DNA from: Nitrospira sp.
GTDB lineage: Bacteria; Nitrospirota; Nitrospiria; Nitrospirales; Nitrospiraceae
NCBI GenBank assembly: GCA_019636835.1
Contig: JAHBWU010000001.1
Location: 1 to 64,000, forward strand
Direction of reading: 5' to 3'
DNA: 64,000 nucleotides
The notes below the pieces were generated by a model. The model did not search any database. It was not told the origin of the DNA and saw only the letters and a program-made list of their open reading frames with translations. Of this stretch, positions 25,077 to 32,590 are shown one piece after another (position 1 is the first letter of the stretch; each line of letters begins with the position of its first letter). Position numbers and translations under genes: made by a program.

Positions 25077-26083
25077 TCGTTCGCCCTGACGGCATCGGCG
25101 ACGTCCTGCTTTCCCTTCCCGTGGCTACCCAACTCCGGCGACTTATGCCGGGAGTCACAGTCGGGTTTCTTACCAGTCCTACCGTCGCGCCCATTTTTGA
25201 TCGCCATCCCGACGTGGATTATGTGCGAACGATTCGTTTTACAGACCCATTCAAGGAACTCCGTCTCGCCTTTTCACAGGGAATTGAAGCGGCGATTTTC
25301 CTGAAGCCGTTTCGTCGTCTTATGTGGGCTGCATGGGTGGCCGGTGTACCGATTCGAGTCGCAACGAGGTACCGTTGGTATAGCCTGTTGGCCAATCGCC
25401 ATATCTATGAACATCGCAGCGACTTCGCAAAACATGAATCCGAGTACAACGTTGAAATGTTGAAGGGCTTGGGGTTGAGCCCTCAGCCGATAAGCCCGCC
25501 GGTGCTCGCCCTGACCGAGTCCGAACAGGCTGCCGGTGCATCCCGGTGGTCGGAGCTGCCGAGTCCTCGAGTCGTCATTCACCCGGGAGGAGTTTCTGCA
25601 CGACGCTGGAGGCTGGAGCATTACCGTGACCTGGTCACGGCATTGACAGACAGAGGATATGGCGTCGTGCTTACAGGCAGCGAACAGGAACGAACGGAGT
25701 TCGGAAACGATCTACCGATGTCTACGGCGCTTCCCTCAGGGGTAGCGGATCATATGGGGAATCTGTCGTTGCGAGAGCTGATGTCGGTGATCGCCAATGC
25801 TCATGTCGTCGTCTCAGGAGCGACAGGGCCCGCTCACCTGGCGGCAGCTTTGGGTGTCCCCACCGTCACCTTGTTTGACCCTCGACGAAATAATTTGCCG
25901 GTGAGATGGAAACCGCTTGGGAGGGGAATCTTACTTCGACCAGATGTTCCCACTTGCGAAAAATGTATCGGGGAGGTCTGCCCCTACTGGGATTGTCTTG
26001 ATCGATTTACTGTTGCAAAGGTAACTGCCGCCATCAACAAGGTCCTGGAAACCCCTTCTCCACTCACCGTCCTTCACATATAG
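25058..26083 (+). CDS. Glycosyltransferase family 9 protein, possible heptosyltransferase III/IV
   Basis: This 341-residue GT9 protein starts MSINVLIVRPDGIGDVLLSL. It has the family donor site VSGATGPAHLAAALGVPTVTLF near residue 250, and a late cysteine cluster (PTCEKCIGEVCPYWDCL) like the CxxC-rich tail found in several heptosyltransferases. It is diverged from the preceding GT9 gene. The overlap of reading frames indicates co-translation. Its place at the end of the core-LPS run suggests an outer heptose addition; the precise linkage cannot be inferred. Confidence 0.85.
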   Translation: MSINVLIVRPDGIGDVLLSLPVATQLRRLMPGVTVGFLTSPTVAPIFDRHPDVDYVRTIRFTDPFKELRLAFSQGIEAAIFLKPFRRLMWAAWVAGVPIRVATRYRWYSLLANRHIYEHRSDFAKHESEYNVEMLKGLGLSPQPISPPVLALTESEQAAGASRWSELPSPRVVIHPGGVSARRWRLEHYRDLVTALTDRGYGVVLTGSEQERTEFGNDLPMSTALPSGVADHMGNLSLRELMSVIANAHVVVSGATGPAHLAAALGVPTVTLFDPRRNNLPVRWKPLGRGILLRPDVPTCEKCIGEVCPYWDCLDRFTVAKVTAAINKVLETPSPLTVLHI

Positions 26084-26122
26084 AGCTAAGGCAGAGCTGA
26101 CGGGTAAGTCTCCCGGTCACTC

Positions 26123-26158
26123 TTGACTCCAAGTCGTTTCTGTGTTCATATTCTGAAC
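26123..26158 (+). promoter_or_regulatory. Candidate sigma-70-like promoter with overlapping palindrome
   Basis: TTGACT (26123-26128) and CATATT (26147-26152) are 18 bases apart, a fair sigma-70-type match. The palindrome GTTCA-TATTC-TGAAC (26144-26158) overlaps the -10 box and ends 16 bases before the start codon of the MarR-type regulator. This is where an autoregulatory operator would be expected. Prediction only. Confidence 0.4.
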
Positions 26159-26174
26159 GGTAGGTTCTAACTAT

Positions 26175-26762
26175 ATGAATCTTCAAGGACAACGAGATCT
26201 TCTCCTGCTGACGGAGGTGGAGCGTGATGGCGCGGTTACCCAGCGATCCCTCGCTTCAAAGCTAGGGGTTGCTCTGGGCCTGACCAATCTCTATCTTAAG
26301 CGGTTGGCACGGAAGGGCTATATCAAGATAACCACGATTCCCTCACATCGAGTTCGATATTTACTGACTCCGCAAGGGTTTGCTGAGAAATCCAGGCTGA
26401 CCTACCTCTATATGGAGTATTCGCTATCTCACTACCGCGATATGCGTGCGCGGCTACGAGAAGCGCTGTCCCAGGCAGCCAAAAACGGAGCGAAACGAGT
26501 CGTCATCTATGGAACCGGCGAACTGGCGGAGATGGCATATCTGTCGCTTCGAGAAATGCATATGACCTTGGTCGGCTTTGTCGATGATAACCAGCAAGAG
26601 GCATTCTTATCCTATCCGGTCTGGCCGCCGGAGGTGCTGAGTGAATGGGAGTTTGACGCAGTATTGCTGGCGGATTTCGATCAAACGGCGGGGCATCGTA
26701 CAAAATTGGGACAATGTCACGTTCCGGATAGCAAGATCATAGCGCTTGCCCCATCGGTCTGA
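26175..26762 (+). CDS. EPS-associated MarR-type winged-helix regulator with C-terminal nucleotide-binding-like domain
   Basis: The first 75 residues form a winged helix (TQRSLASKLGVALGLTNLYL as recognition helices, then KGYIKITTIPSHRVRYLLTP as wing), matching the MarR-EPS group found next to exopolysaccharide operons. After a helix, residues about 110-195 read VVIYGTGELAEMAYLSL and VGFVDDNQQ, the start of a Rossmann-like/sugar O-acyltransferase 'PglD-N' fold that may sense a nucleotide or sugar nucleotide. It stands at the boundary between the core-LPS genes and the large glycan locus. Regulation of that locus is the natural inference; the ligand is unknown. Confidence 0.82.
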   Translation: MNLQGQRDLLLLTEVERDGAVTQRSLASKLGVALGLTNLYLKRLARKGYIKITTIPSHRVRYLLTPQGFAEKSRLTYLYMEYSLSHYRDMRARLREALSQAAKNGAKRVVIYGTGELAEMAYLSLREMHMTLVGFVDDNQQEAFLSYPVWPPEVLSEWEFDAVLLADFDQTAGHRTKLGQCHVPDSKIIALAPSV

Positions 26763-26824
26763 GTGTTGTGGAGCGGTTGTTTTCTGTTTCCTGTAAGTGA
26801 AAGGGCGGAGCTGTGTCCGAAAAC

Positions 26825-26906
26825 CGTTTGTCTGGTTCGTTAGGTTTGTTTAGTTTCTTTGGTTATGGCGGATTTCCGAGCCTAACCAAACAAACCAGAC
26901 AAACGA
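26825..26906. repeat. Inverted repeat just upstream of the four-helix-bundle gene
   Basis: CGTTTGTCTGGTT (26825-26837) is matched exactly by AACCAGACAAACG (26894-26906). The interior holds further copies (GGTTTGTTT, CTTTGGTT, AACCAAACAAACC), giving a large possible cruciform. Its right end, 26884-26902, recurs as a direct repeat at 27294-27312 (18 of 19 bases), so the gene between is bracketed by direct repeats 410 bases apart. Confidence 0.75.
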
Positions 26907-26910
26907 GATT

Positions 26911-27285
26911 ATGAAACTCACGCGGTTTGAAGATTTGGATTGTTGGAAAGAAGCCAGACAACTTACTCGCCAGGTCTATGAGGCGATTCATCAGAACCCG
27001 AACTGGCAAAAAGATGTGCGACTCTGCAGCCAAATCCAAAGCGCCGCTGGAGCTGTAATGGCGAACATCGCCGAAGGATTTGTCCGCCGGTCGAACAAGG
27101 AGTTCATGCAATTTCTGTTTATCGCGATGTCCTCAGCTGCCGAAGTCCAAAGTCATTTGTACATCGGGGTGGATCAGGGGTATCTGTCCAAAGACACATT
27201 CGAGACGATCTATAACCAGGCCGACAAAACAGCGAAAATCATTTCCGGCCTTATCAAGTACCTTCGCACAAAACAAACCAAATGA
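26911..27285 (+). CDS. Four-helix-bundle protein (S23/IVP family)
   Basis: This 124-residue protein matches the family first found in 23S rRNA intervening sequences and related in fold to the Avd accessory protein of diversity-generating retroelements. Visible hallmarks are FEDLDCWKEARQLTRQVYEA, the QIQSAAGAVMANIAEGFVRR block and KEFMQFLFIAMSSAAEVQSH. No enzyme activity is known. The gene is bounded by TTTGTCTGG/AACCAAA-type repeats on both sides, and its TGA stop overlaps the start codon of the antiterminator gene inside a 9-bp repeat array. This arrangement suggests a small inserted cassette rather than an original operon member. Confidence 0.85.
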   Translation: MKLTRFEDLDCWKEARQLTRQVYEAIHQNPNWQKDVRLCSQIQSAAGAVMANIAEGFVRRSNKEFMQFLFIAMSSAAEVQSHLYIGVDQGYLSKDTFETIYNQADKTAKIISGLIKYLRTKQTK

Positions 27286-27310
27286 ACCAAATAAACCAAA
27301 TAAACCAGAC
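27275..27310 (+). repeat. Four tandem 9-bp units spanning the gene junction
   Basis: The units are AAACCAAAT, GAACCAAAT, AAACCAAAT and AAACCAGAC. They contain the stop codon of the four-helix-bundle gene (27283-27285) and the ATG of the antiterminator gene (27282-27284). Translation of the array gives the antiterminator its repetitive Asn-Gln-Ile N-terminus. Confidence 0.8.
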
Positions 27311-27803
27311 AACTGCGCTTCACTGGTACGCACTCCGTACCAAATCGCGCCATGAAAAACTGGTGCGAGATCAGTTGGACAAGCAAGGAATTGAGCCGTT
27401 GCTTCCGACCGTGAAGCGACTGAGTCAGTGGAAGGACAGGAAGAAGGAAATCGAGGTCCCGCTGTTCTCGGGGTATTGTTTCGTGCGGTTTTCTCAACTC
27501 GAAAAGACGCCTGTCCAAAAGATTGTGGGCGTCGTCGAAATCGTCGGCAGCGGAACCCGACCGGAACCGATTCCCGAGGAGGAAATCAACGGGTTGCGCC
27601 GTCTCATGACCAGCGTTCTTCCGTATGATTCCCATCCCTACCTTCATGAAGGGATGAAGGTGGAAGTTGTTCGTGGGCCCTTGCAGGGTGCGCACGGCAT
27701 TCTCTTGCGAAAAGAAAAACGGCATCGCTTAGTGATCGGAGTGCAACTTATTCAGCAGGCGGCGGCGGTTGAAATCGACGTGAATGACGTCATTGCAGTG
27801 TGA
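27282..27803 (+). CDS. NusG-like specialised transcription antiterminator (UpxY/LoaP/RfaH type)
   Basis: NusG paralogues of this kind bind RNA polymerase and allow read-through of one long surface-glycan operon. The 173-residue protein has the NGN domain start HWYALRTKSRHEKLVRDQL, the PLFSGYCFVRF strand and, after about residue 120, a KOW-type domain (GMKVEVVRGPLQGAHGILLR). It is short like RfaH/UpxY and lies at the head of some 36 kb of same-strand glycan genes, which fits a dedicated operon factor. The first residues (MNQINQINQTT) come from a tandem repeat that also carries the only plausible start codon, so the N-terminus was probably altered by the repeat or the inserted gene. I see no ops-like recruitment sequence. 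Confidence 0.88.
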   Translation: MNQINQINQTTALHWYALRTKSRHEKLVRDQLDKQGIEPLLPTVKRLSQWKDRKKEIEVPLFSGYCFVRFSQLEKTPVQKIVGVVEIVGSGTRPEPIPEEEINGLRRLMTSVLPYDSHPYLHEGMKVEVVRGPLQGAHGILLRKEKRHRLVIGVQLIQQAAAVEIDVNDVIAV

Positions 27804-27924
27804 GAAGCCTGTAGCCGGATTAAACAATCTCTTCCGTCGCAATGAAGTGATCCGTCCCGTTGTCCGATATGAAGGGCTCGTTGGCTCGCCCAATCCTTAA
27901 GAAAATGGTACTGGGACAATCTGT

Positions 27925-28413
27925 ATGAACGAGTCTGACATTTGCTCAATGTACGGGAACACCGTTATAGAGGGGACCCGGGTACGCGTGGGAGTCGGGG
28001 TAGTCGTTCGGGGCCCAGGAGAGGCCATCCTGTTGGAAAAGCGTCGCGACTGTGGATGGTGGGGATTGCCTGGAGGAAGGGTAGAGCCAGGTGAGTCGCT
28101 CATTGACGCCGCAGTACGAGAGGTGTTTGAAGAGACCGGCCTCACTATAGAGGTGACACATCTGATCGGCGTCTATTCCGATCCTGATGGCCGGATTGTG
28201 ACCTACCCTGATAATGGAGATGTCGTTCAGTTGATCGATGTCGTCGTTGGAGCACGGGTGCTGTCCGGACACATCGTCTGCAGTCACGAGAGTGAAGAGG
28301 TACGGTTTTTTTCTCCATCTCAAGTGCCTGAAGAAATCGTACCGCCGGCACGACAACCGATCGCAGACGCATTCGAAGGCCGATGCGGAGTCCTGGATAG
28401 GATAGGCTTGTGA
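27925..28413 (+). CDS. NUDIX hydrolase
   Basis: The 162-residue protein carries a full Nudix box, beginning GGRVEPGESLIDAAVREV and continuing FEETGL, at residues about 50-72. VGVGVVVRGPGEAILLEKR forms the preceding strand. Nudix enzymes cleave nucleoside diphosphate-linked compounds; in sugar loci, relatives such as GDP-mannose hydrolases act on nucleotide sugars. The substrate is not readable here. The stop codon overlaps the start of the flippase gene (TGATG), so the two are co-translated. Confidence 0.87.
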   Translation: MNESDICSMYGNTVIEGTRVRVGVGVVVRGPGEAILLEKRRDCGWWGLPGGRVEPGESLIDAAVREVFEETGLTIEVTHLIGVYSDPDGRIVTYPDNGDVVQLIDVVVGARVLSGHIVCSHESEEVRFFSPSQVPEEIVPPARQPIADAFEGRCGVLDRIGL

Positions 28414-29924
28414 TGACACCGTTTCGTGACCTCCTCATGCTTGGTCTTGGACGAGGGCTTCAAGTCCTCGCAGGGCTTATCACCATCAAGACCGCGACAA
28501 CGGTGTTGTCGCCCGGCGAAGTCGGGAGCATGAACCAACTGATGAGCCTTGCCATCCTGGGGACGTCGGCCTTGTTGATGCCCATGACCGCCTATATCGG
28601 TCGTGGATGTCTGGAGTGGCTGGATGCTGGAATACTAAGTCGAAGGTTGGGTTCCTATCTGCTCATTATTTTAGCTGTTGCTCTGTTATGTGGTTCGGTC
28701 GTTTGGGTCATTCAGATTCAGTTGGCGATAGTTTCAGGAATGACTCCAGTTTGGGTTGCGGGACTAGTCGTGCTCTATACGGTCGGTTTTGCGCTTCATA
28801 CGATGGGGGCCTCAGGGCTGAATCTTATAGGCTATCGATTTCTCTATATCCTGTTCGTGAACCTCGCGGCGTGGGGAGGGCTCCTCTTAGCGATATGGTG
28901 GTCGAAACAGGAAGCAAGTCCGGAGATGTGGTTGCTTGGAATCTTTTGCGGATTTCTTCTCTCGTCCCTTTCCTATGTAATTTTAGATCGGCGTGCCAGA
29001 GAGTCTGTTCATGTGGGCCCAGCTCGCCTGCCAGGCATACTCCCATTCGATGGGTGGACACTATTGATGTTTGTGGGGCCGCAGGCGATAGCATTCCTAT
29101 TTTTCTGGATCCAGACTCAAAGTTATCGGTTTGTTCTGAGCTGGGTTGCCGACATTACGACTGTCGGGTTGTTTGCGGCTGGGTATATGATCTGCTCAGT
29201 ACCCATGCAGACCTTTGAAAACCTATTCAACGAATTTTACAGTCCGACGTTGTTTCGAGCACTCAAAGGGCAAGACAGAGAAGGAATAGCACGGGCATGG
29301 AATGACTATGCGGCCGCCTACATTCCGGCCGTCATTCTGTTTGGCGGGTTCTTAATCGGGAACGCGGCATTTATGGTGAAGCTCCTCTTAGGAGAACAGT
29401 TTCAAGCGATCGCGTCGATCCTCGTATGGCCGGCGTTGACTGAGACCTTTCGGGCCATCTCCTCGACACTTCACCATCTCGGGTTGGCGAAGGTCGATAT
29501 GACGGTCAATGTCTTGCCTGTCATACTTGGCGCGCTCGTCGCGCCCAGCCTCGTATACTTCCTGGCTCCCCACGAACCTCTGTTGGGAACGGCATTGGCG
29601 CTTCTCGCAGCTGCGATGGTTGCGCTTGCTGCGGTCATTCCCATCAGCCGTCGCGCGTTGCCGGTTGTGTGGCCTATTCGGCGAATCATGTATGCGGCGG
29701 CATTAGCCGTTCCTTTGTGTCTTCTGGGACGTGCGATGAGTGTCGGATTCGGCGAATCGTCTGAAAGCAAGGCCGTGGTCGCGCTGGTGATCTCGGGGCT
29801 TGCCATGGTGTTTCTGCAGTATGTCATGGCGAAGGAATGGATTCGTCAGGTTCGCCCCATAGGAGATAGAGTCTCAGAGGAAACCGAGGCTTGTCCCCAA
29901 TATGGGGCGAGTTCTCAAGGGTAA
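28413..29924 (+). CDS. Polysaccharide flippase, Wzx/MATE-like
   Basis: This protein of about 503 residues is almost wholly hydrophobic, with 12-14 predicted membrane segments. It begins LLMLGLGRGLQVLAGLITIK and contains SPGEVGSMNQLMSLAIL, which is typical of Wzx-family flippases of the MOP superfamily. These move undecaprenyl-linked glycan units across the inner membrane. GTG 28410 is an alternative start. It directly precedes a GT2 gene. The same locus also encodes an ABC-type exporter, so two export routes coexist. Confidence 0.85.
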   Translation: MTPFRDLLMLGLGRGLQVLAGLITIKTATTVLSPGEVGSMNQLMSLAILGTSALLMPMTAYIGRGCLEWLDAGILSRRLGSYLLIILAVALLCGSVVWVIQIQLAIVSGMTPVWVAGLVVLYTVGFALHTMGASGLNLIGYRFLYILFVNLAAWGGLLLAIWWSKQEASPEMWLLGIFCGFLLSSLSYVILDRRARESVHVGPARLPGILPFDGWTLLMFVGPQAIAFLFFWIQTQSYRFVLSWVADITTVGLFAAGYMICSVPMQTFENLFNEFYSPTLFRALKGQDREGIARAWNDYAAAYIPAVILFGGFLIGNAAFMVKLLLGEQFQAIASILVWPALTETFRAISSTLHHLGLAKVDMTVNVLPVILGALVAPSLVYFLAPHEPLLGTALALLAAAMVALAAVIPISRRALPVVWPIRRIMYAAALAVPLCLLGRAMSVGFGESSESKAVVALVISGLAMVFLQYVMAKEWIRQVRPIGDRVSEETEACPQYGASSQG

Positions 29925-30860
29925 ATGTTCTTGGATTTACAAAATGTTTCGCAACCTGTGATTTCGGTTGTGACCCCATCGCTCAATCATGGCCGCTTTC
30001 TGAGGCAAACGATCGAAAGTGTGGCGGCACAAACGTTTCGCAACTTCGAGCACATCATTATCGATGGAGGATCGACGGATAGGACGGTCGAAATTCTCAA
30101 GGAATTTCCCCATCTCCGATGGGTGTCAGAACGAGACGAACATGTTGTGGAAGCCTATCAAAAAGCCTTAGCTATGGCGAGAGGGCAATACATTATTCAA
30201 TGCTGTGTCTCGGACGGTTTTCTCGATCCGAACTGGTTCAGAAAATGCGTTGAAGTTCTTGAAAAGGATGATGAGGTATCGCTGGTATGGGGGTTTGCTC
30301 AAACCATGTCCGAGGAGGGTGATCTGCTGAATGTCTGCTTTCAGGATTTTTTTGCGGATCCACCCCCACAGAAGCGAGACTTTCTGGCGTTTTGGCTTGT
30401 AAGCGGATTTCCATTACCCGAAGGGAACTATTGCGTGAGAAGCGAGGTGATTCGAACATGGTTCCCCGATATCCAGTCAAGTGGTTGGTTTCGAACATGC
30501 CCACATCTTGGTTTCATGTACAAGTTTTTTACGGAGGGGTACAGCCCATATTTTATTCCGGTGGTCGCAAATTTCGGTCGTTTGCACCACGATCAGCGCA
30601 GTCAGCGTTTGAGCGATGTGGAGAAGCCGGGACAAGTCGCCTATCTTAAAGCTGTGAAAGAGTACGGCAAGAGCGTCCTGAGAGGAAGCACGGTTCACCG
30701 TTTTCGTAACGGCACATCGCAGGTGATCGGACAGATTCCTCCGCATGAGCTTCAGTCGCTGAGGAAGACGATGTGGCGGCATCGGTTGCTTCGCTCCCGT
30801 CTGGTCCGCATCGATCCCTTCACGATGGCGTTGAAGCTCAAAGAACGAATATTCTGCTGA
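29925..30860 (+). CDS. Glycosyltransferase family 2
   Basis: The 311-residue protein starts the GT-A fold at VISVVTPSLNHGRFLRQTIE, followed by FEHIIIDGGSTDRTVEIL near residue 43. The C-terminal third is basic (RKTMWRHRLLRSRLVRIDP), as in membrane-associated transferases. The GGSTD motif places it in the WcaA-like GT2 group. Donor and acceptor sugars are unknown. It begins right after the flippase stop codon. Confidence 0.88.
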   Translation: MFLDLQNVSQPVISVVTPSLNHGRFLRQTIESVAAQTFRNFEHIIIDGGSTDRTVEILKEFPHLRWVSERDEHVVEAYQKALAMARGQYIIQCCVSDGFLDPNWFRKCVEVLEKDDEVSLVWGFAQTMSEEGDLLNVCFQDFFADPPPQKRDFLAFWLVSGFPLPEGNYCVRSEVIRTWFPDIQSSGWFRTCPHLGFMYKFFTEGYSPYFIPVVANFGRLHHDQRSQRLSDVEKPGQVAYLKAVKEYGKSVLRGSTVHRFRNGTSQVIGQIPPHELQSLRKTMWRHRLLRSRLVRIDPFTMALKLKERIFC

Positions 30861-30988
30861 GTAGACTGTGACGCTCCTCGCTGGTGGGATTTTTTCATGA
30901 TTGCAGTTGTATGGTCTGCCTGGCATGATGAACGGATCGTTCTTATGAGAGAAACCCTAATGCAAACAGAGGAGATACAAGGGTAGTC

Positions 30989-32545
30989 ATGCTCACGTCA
31001 CGCATGCCTTCCAGAAGGTTGGACGTGCTCTTCGTCAACGCCGATTCGTCGTTGCAGGCCTATCAAGGATTGGCGAAGACCTATTCGGCAATAGAGCCCC
31101 CGACATGGGCCCTGTTGCTTGCGCAGTCATGCCGAGCGAAAGACTTCGGCGTGGCGATTCTCGATTGTGACGCCGAGAAGTTATCGTTGTCTGAAGCCGT
31201 GAGTCGGATTCAAGGTGCGAATCCACGGCTGGTCGTATTCGTGGTGTACGGACAAAATCCCAATTCCGGAACCACTGGAATGATCGGGGCCGGCGCGCTT
31301 GCGAAAGAGCTCAAGCAACATCATCCGAATCTCCCCATCTGTTTCGTGGGATCTCATACCAGCGCATTGCCCATGGATGTCCTGCAGCTTCCGTTTGTCG
31401 ATTTTGTACTGCTGAATGAGGGTGTGTATGCGTTGCACAATCTTCTGCGGACCGATCTTCGTTCCGATTTGGGAGCTGTGAAGGGGATTGGATATAAAGC
31501 AGGCAATTCTAGAGAAAAGCGTCGAGCGATCTTGAATGAACCGCAATCAGTCGTGTCGCAAGATCGGATGGACATCGATATGCCGGGCTATGCGTGGGAT
31601 CTCCTGCCATACCGGTCACGTCCGCTGGATTTGTATCGAGCTCATTTTTGGCACGCCGAGTTCGATCATGAGAAGCGCACGCCCTTCGCGGCGATTTACA
31701 CGTCACTGGGGTGCACGTTTGCCTGTGATTTCTGCATGATCAACATCGTGAATCGCGTGGATAACGGAAGCGGGATCGATGCCTCCCATTCACGGGGAAT
31801 GCGATTTTGGAGCGCGAAGTTGATCGCGGACGAGCTTGAAAAGCTTGCGAAGATGGGAGTGGAGACCGTCCGCATCAGCGACGAAATGTTCTTCTTGAAT
31901 CGTAAATACTACGAGCCCCTCTTGGGAGACATCATCGAACGTGACTTGCGGTTGCGGATGTGGGCCTACGCCAGAGTCGATACGGTACGCCATGAGTATA
32001 TTGATTTGTTCCGGCGAGCCGGCATCAACTGGCTGGCGCTCGGGATTGAAGCCGGCAATCAAACGGTGCGGCAAGAGGTCTCAAAGGGGTCTTTTCAGGA
32101 AGTCAACATTAGGGCCGTTTGCGACAAGGTGCGGGCTGCCGGGATGAACGTCATCAGTAACTACATTTTTGGATTTCCTGACGATTCGCTGGAGACGATG
32201 GGGGAAACATTGGATTTAGCGCTTGAACTGAATACCGAAATGGCCAATATGTATCCCTGTCAAGCCTTGCCGGGAAGTCCGATGTATTACATGGCCAAAC
32301 AACAGGGATGGAAGCTGCCGGAAAACTATAGTGGGTATGCTTTTCTGTCGTACGATAGTCAGCCTCTCCCTACAAAGCATGCGACGTCGGCGGAGGTGCT
32401 GAGGTTTCGAGATGAAGCATGGCGGAAGTATTTTTCGAATCCCGCCTATCTGAAGTTGGTTGAAACCAAGTTTGGTGAGAAAGAACGAGCGAACGTCGAA
32501 GCCATGGCCACAGTGCGGTTACGCCGCAAGCTGCTCGGTGATTGA
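30989..32545 (+). CDS. B12-binding-domain radical SAM protein
   Basis: This 518-residue protein combines an N-terminal cobalamin-binding-like Rossmann domain (about 10-180; LDVLFVNADSS, SHTSALPMDVL) with a radical SAM core. Its cluster motif is GCTFACDFC (Cys242, Cys246, Cys249), followed by ISDEMFFLN and GLEAGNQTV-like strands (LALGIEAGNQTVRQ near 352). Family members methylate unactivated carbons or rearrange substrates; in sugar loci they can build C-methyl or other modified sugars. It sits just before the GDP-heptose genes, so it may modify that sugar. ATG 31004 is an alternative start. Confidence 0.87.
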   Translation: MLTSRMPSRRLDVLFVNADSSLQAYQGLAKTYSAIEPPTWALLLAQSCRAKDFGVAILDCDAEKLSLSEAVSRIQGANPRLVVFVVYGQNPNSGTTGMIGAGALAKELKQHHPNLPICFVGSHTSALPMDVLQLPFVDFVLLNEGVYALHNLLRTDLRSDLGAVKGIGYKAGNSREKRRAILNEPQSVVSQDRMDIDMPGYAWDLLPYRSRPLDLYRAHFWHAEFDHEKRTPFAAIYTSLGCTFACDFCMINIVNRVDNGSGIDASHSRGMRFWSAKLIADELEKLAKMGVETVRISDEMFFLNRKYYEPLLGDIIERDLRLRMWAYARVDTVRHEYIDLFRRAGINWLALGIEAGNQTVRQEVSKGSFQEVNIRAVCDKVRAAGMNVISNYIFGFPDDSLETMGETLDLALELNTEMANMYPCQALPGSPMYYMAKQQGWKLPENYSGYAFLSYDSQPLPTKHATSAEVLRFRDEAWRKYFSNPAYLKLVETKFGEKERANVEAMATVRLRRKLLGD

Positions 32546-32590
32546 CTCGACTCCGATTATGATGAGTGAGCAGGAAGGTGGGTTTCTGAC

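Noticed and set aside
26825..27312. CRISPR-like array
   Set aside because: The repeats are short, of unequal spacing and partly inverted, there are no uniform spacers and no cas genes.
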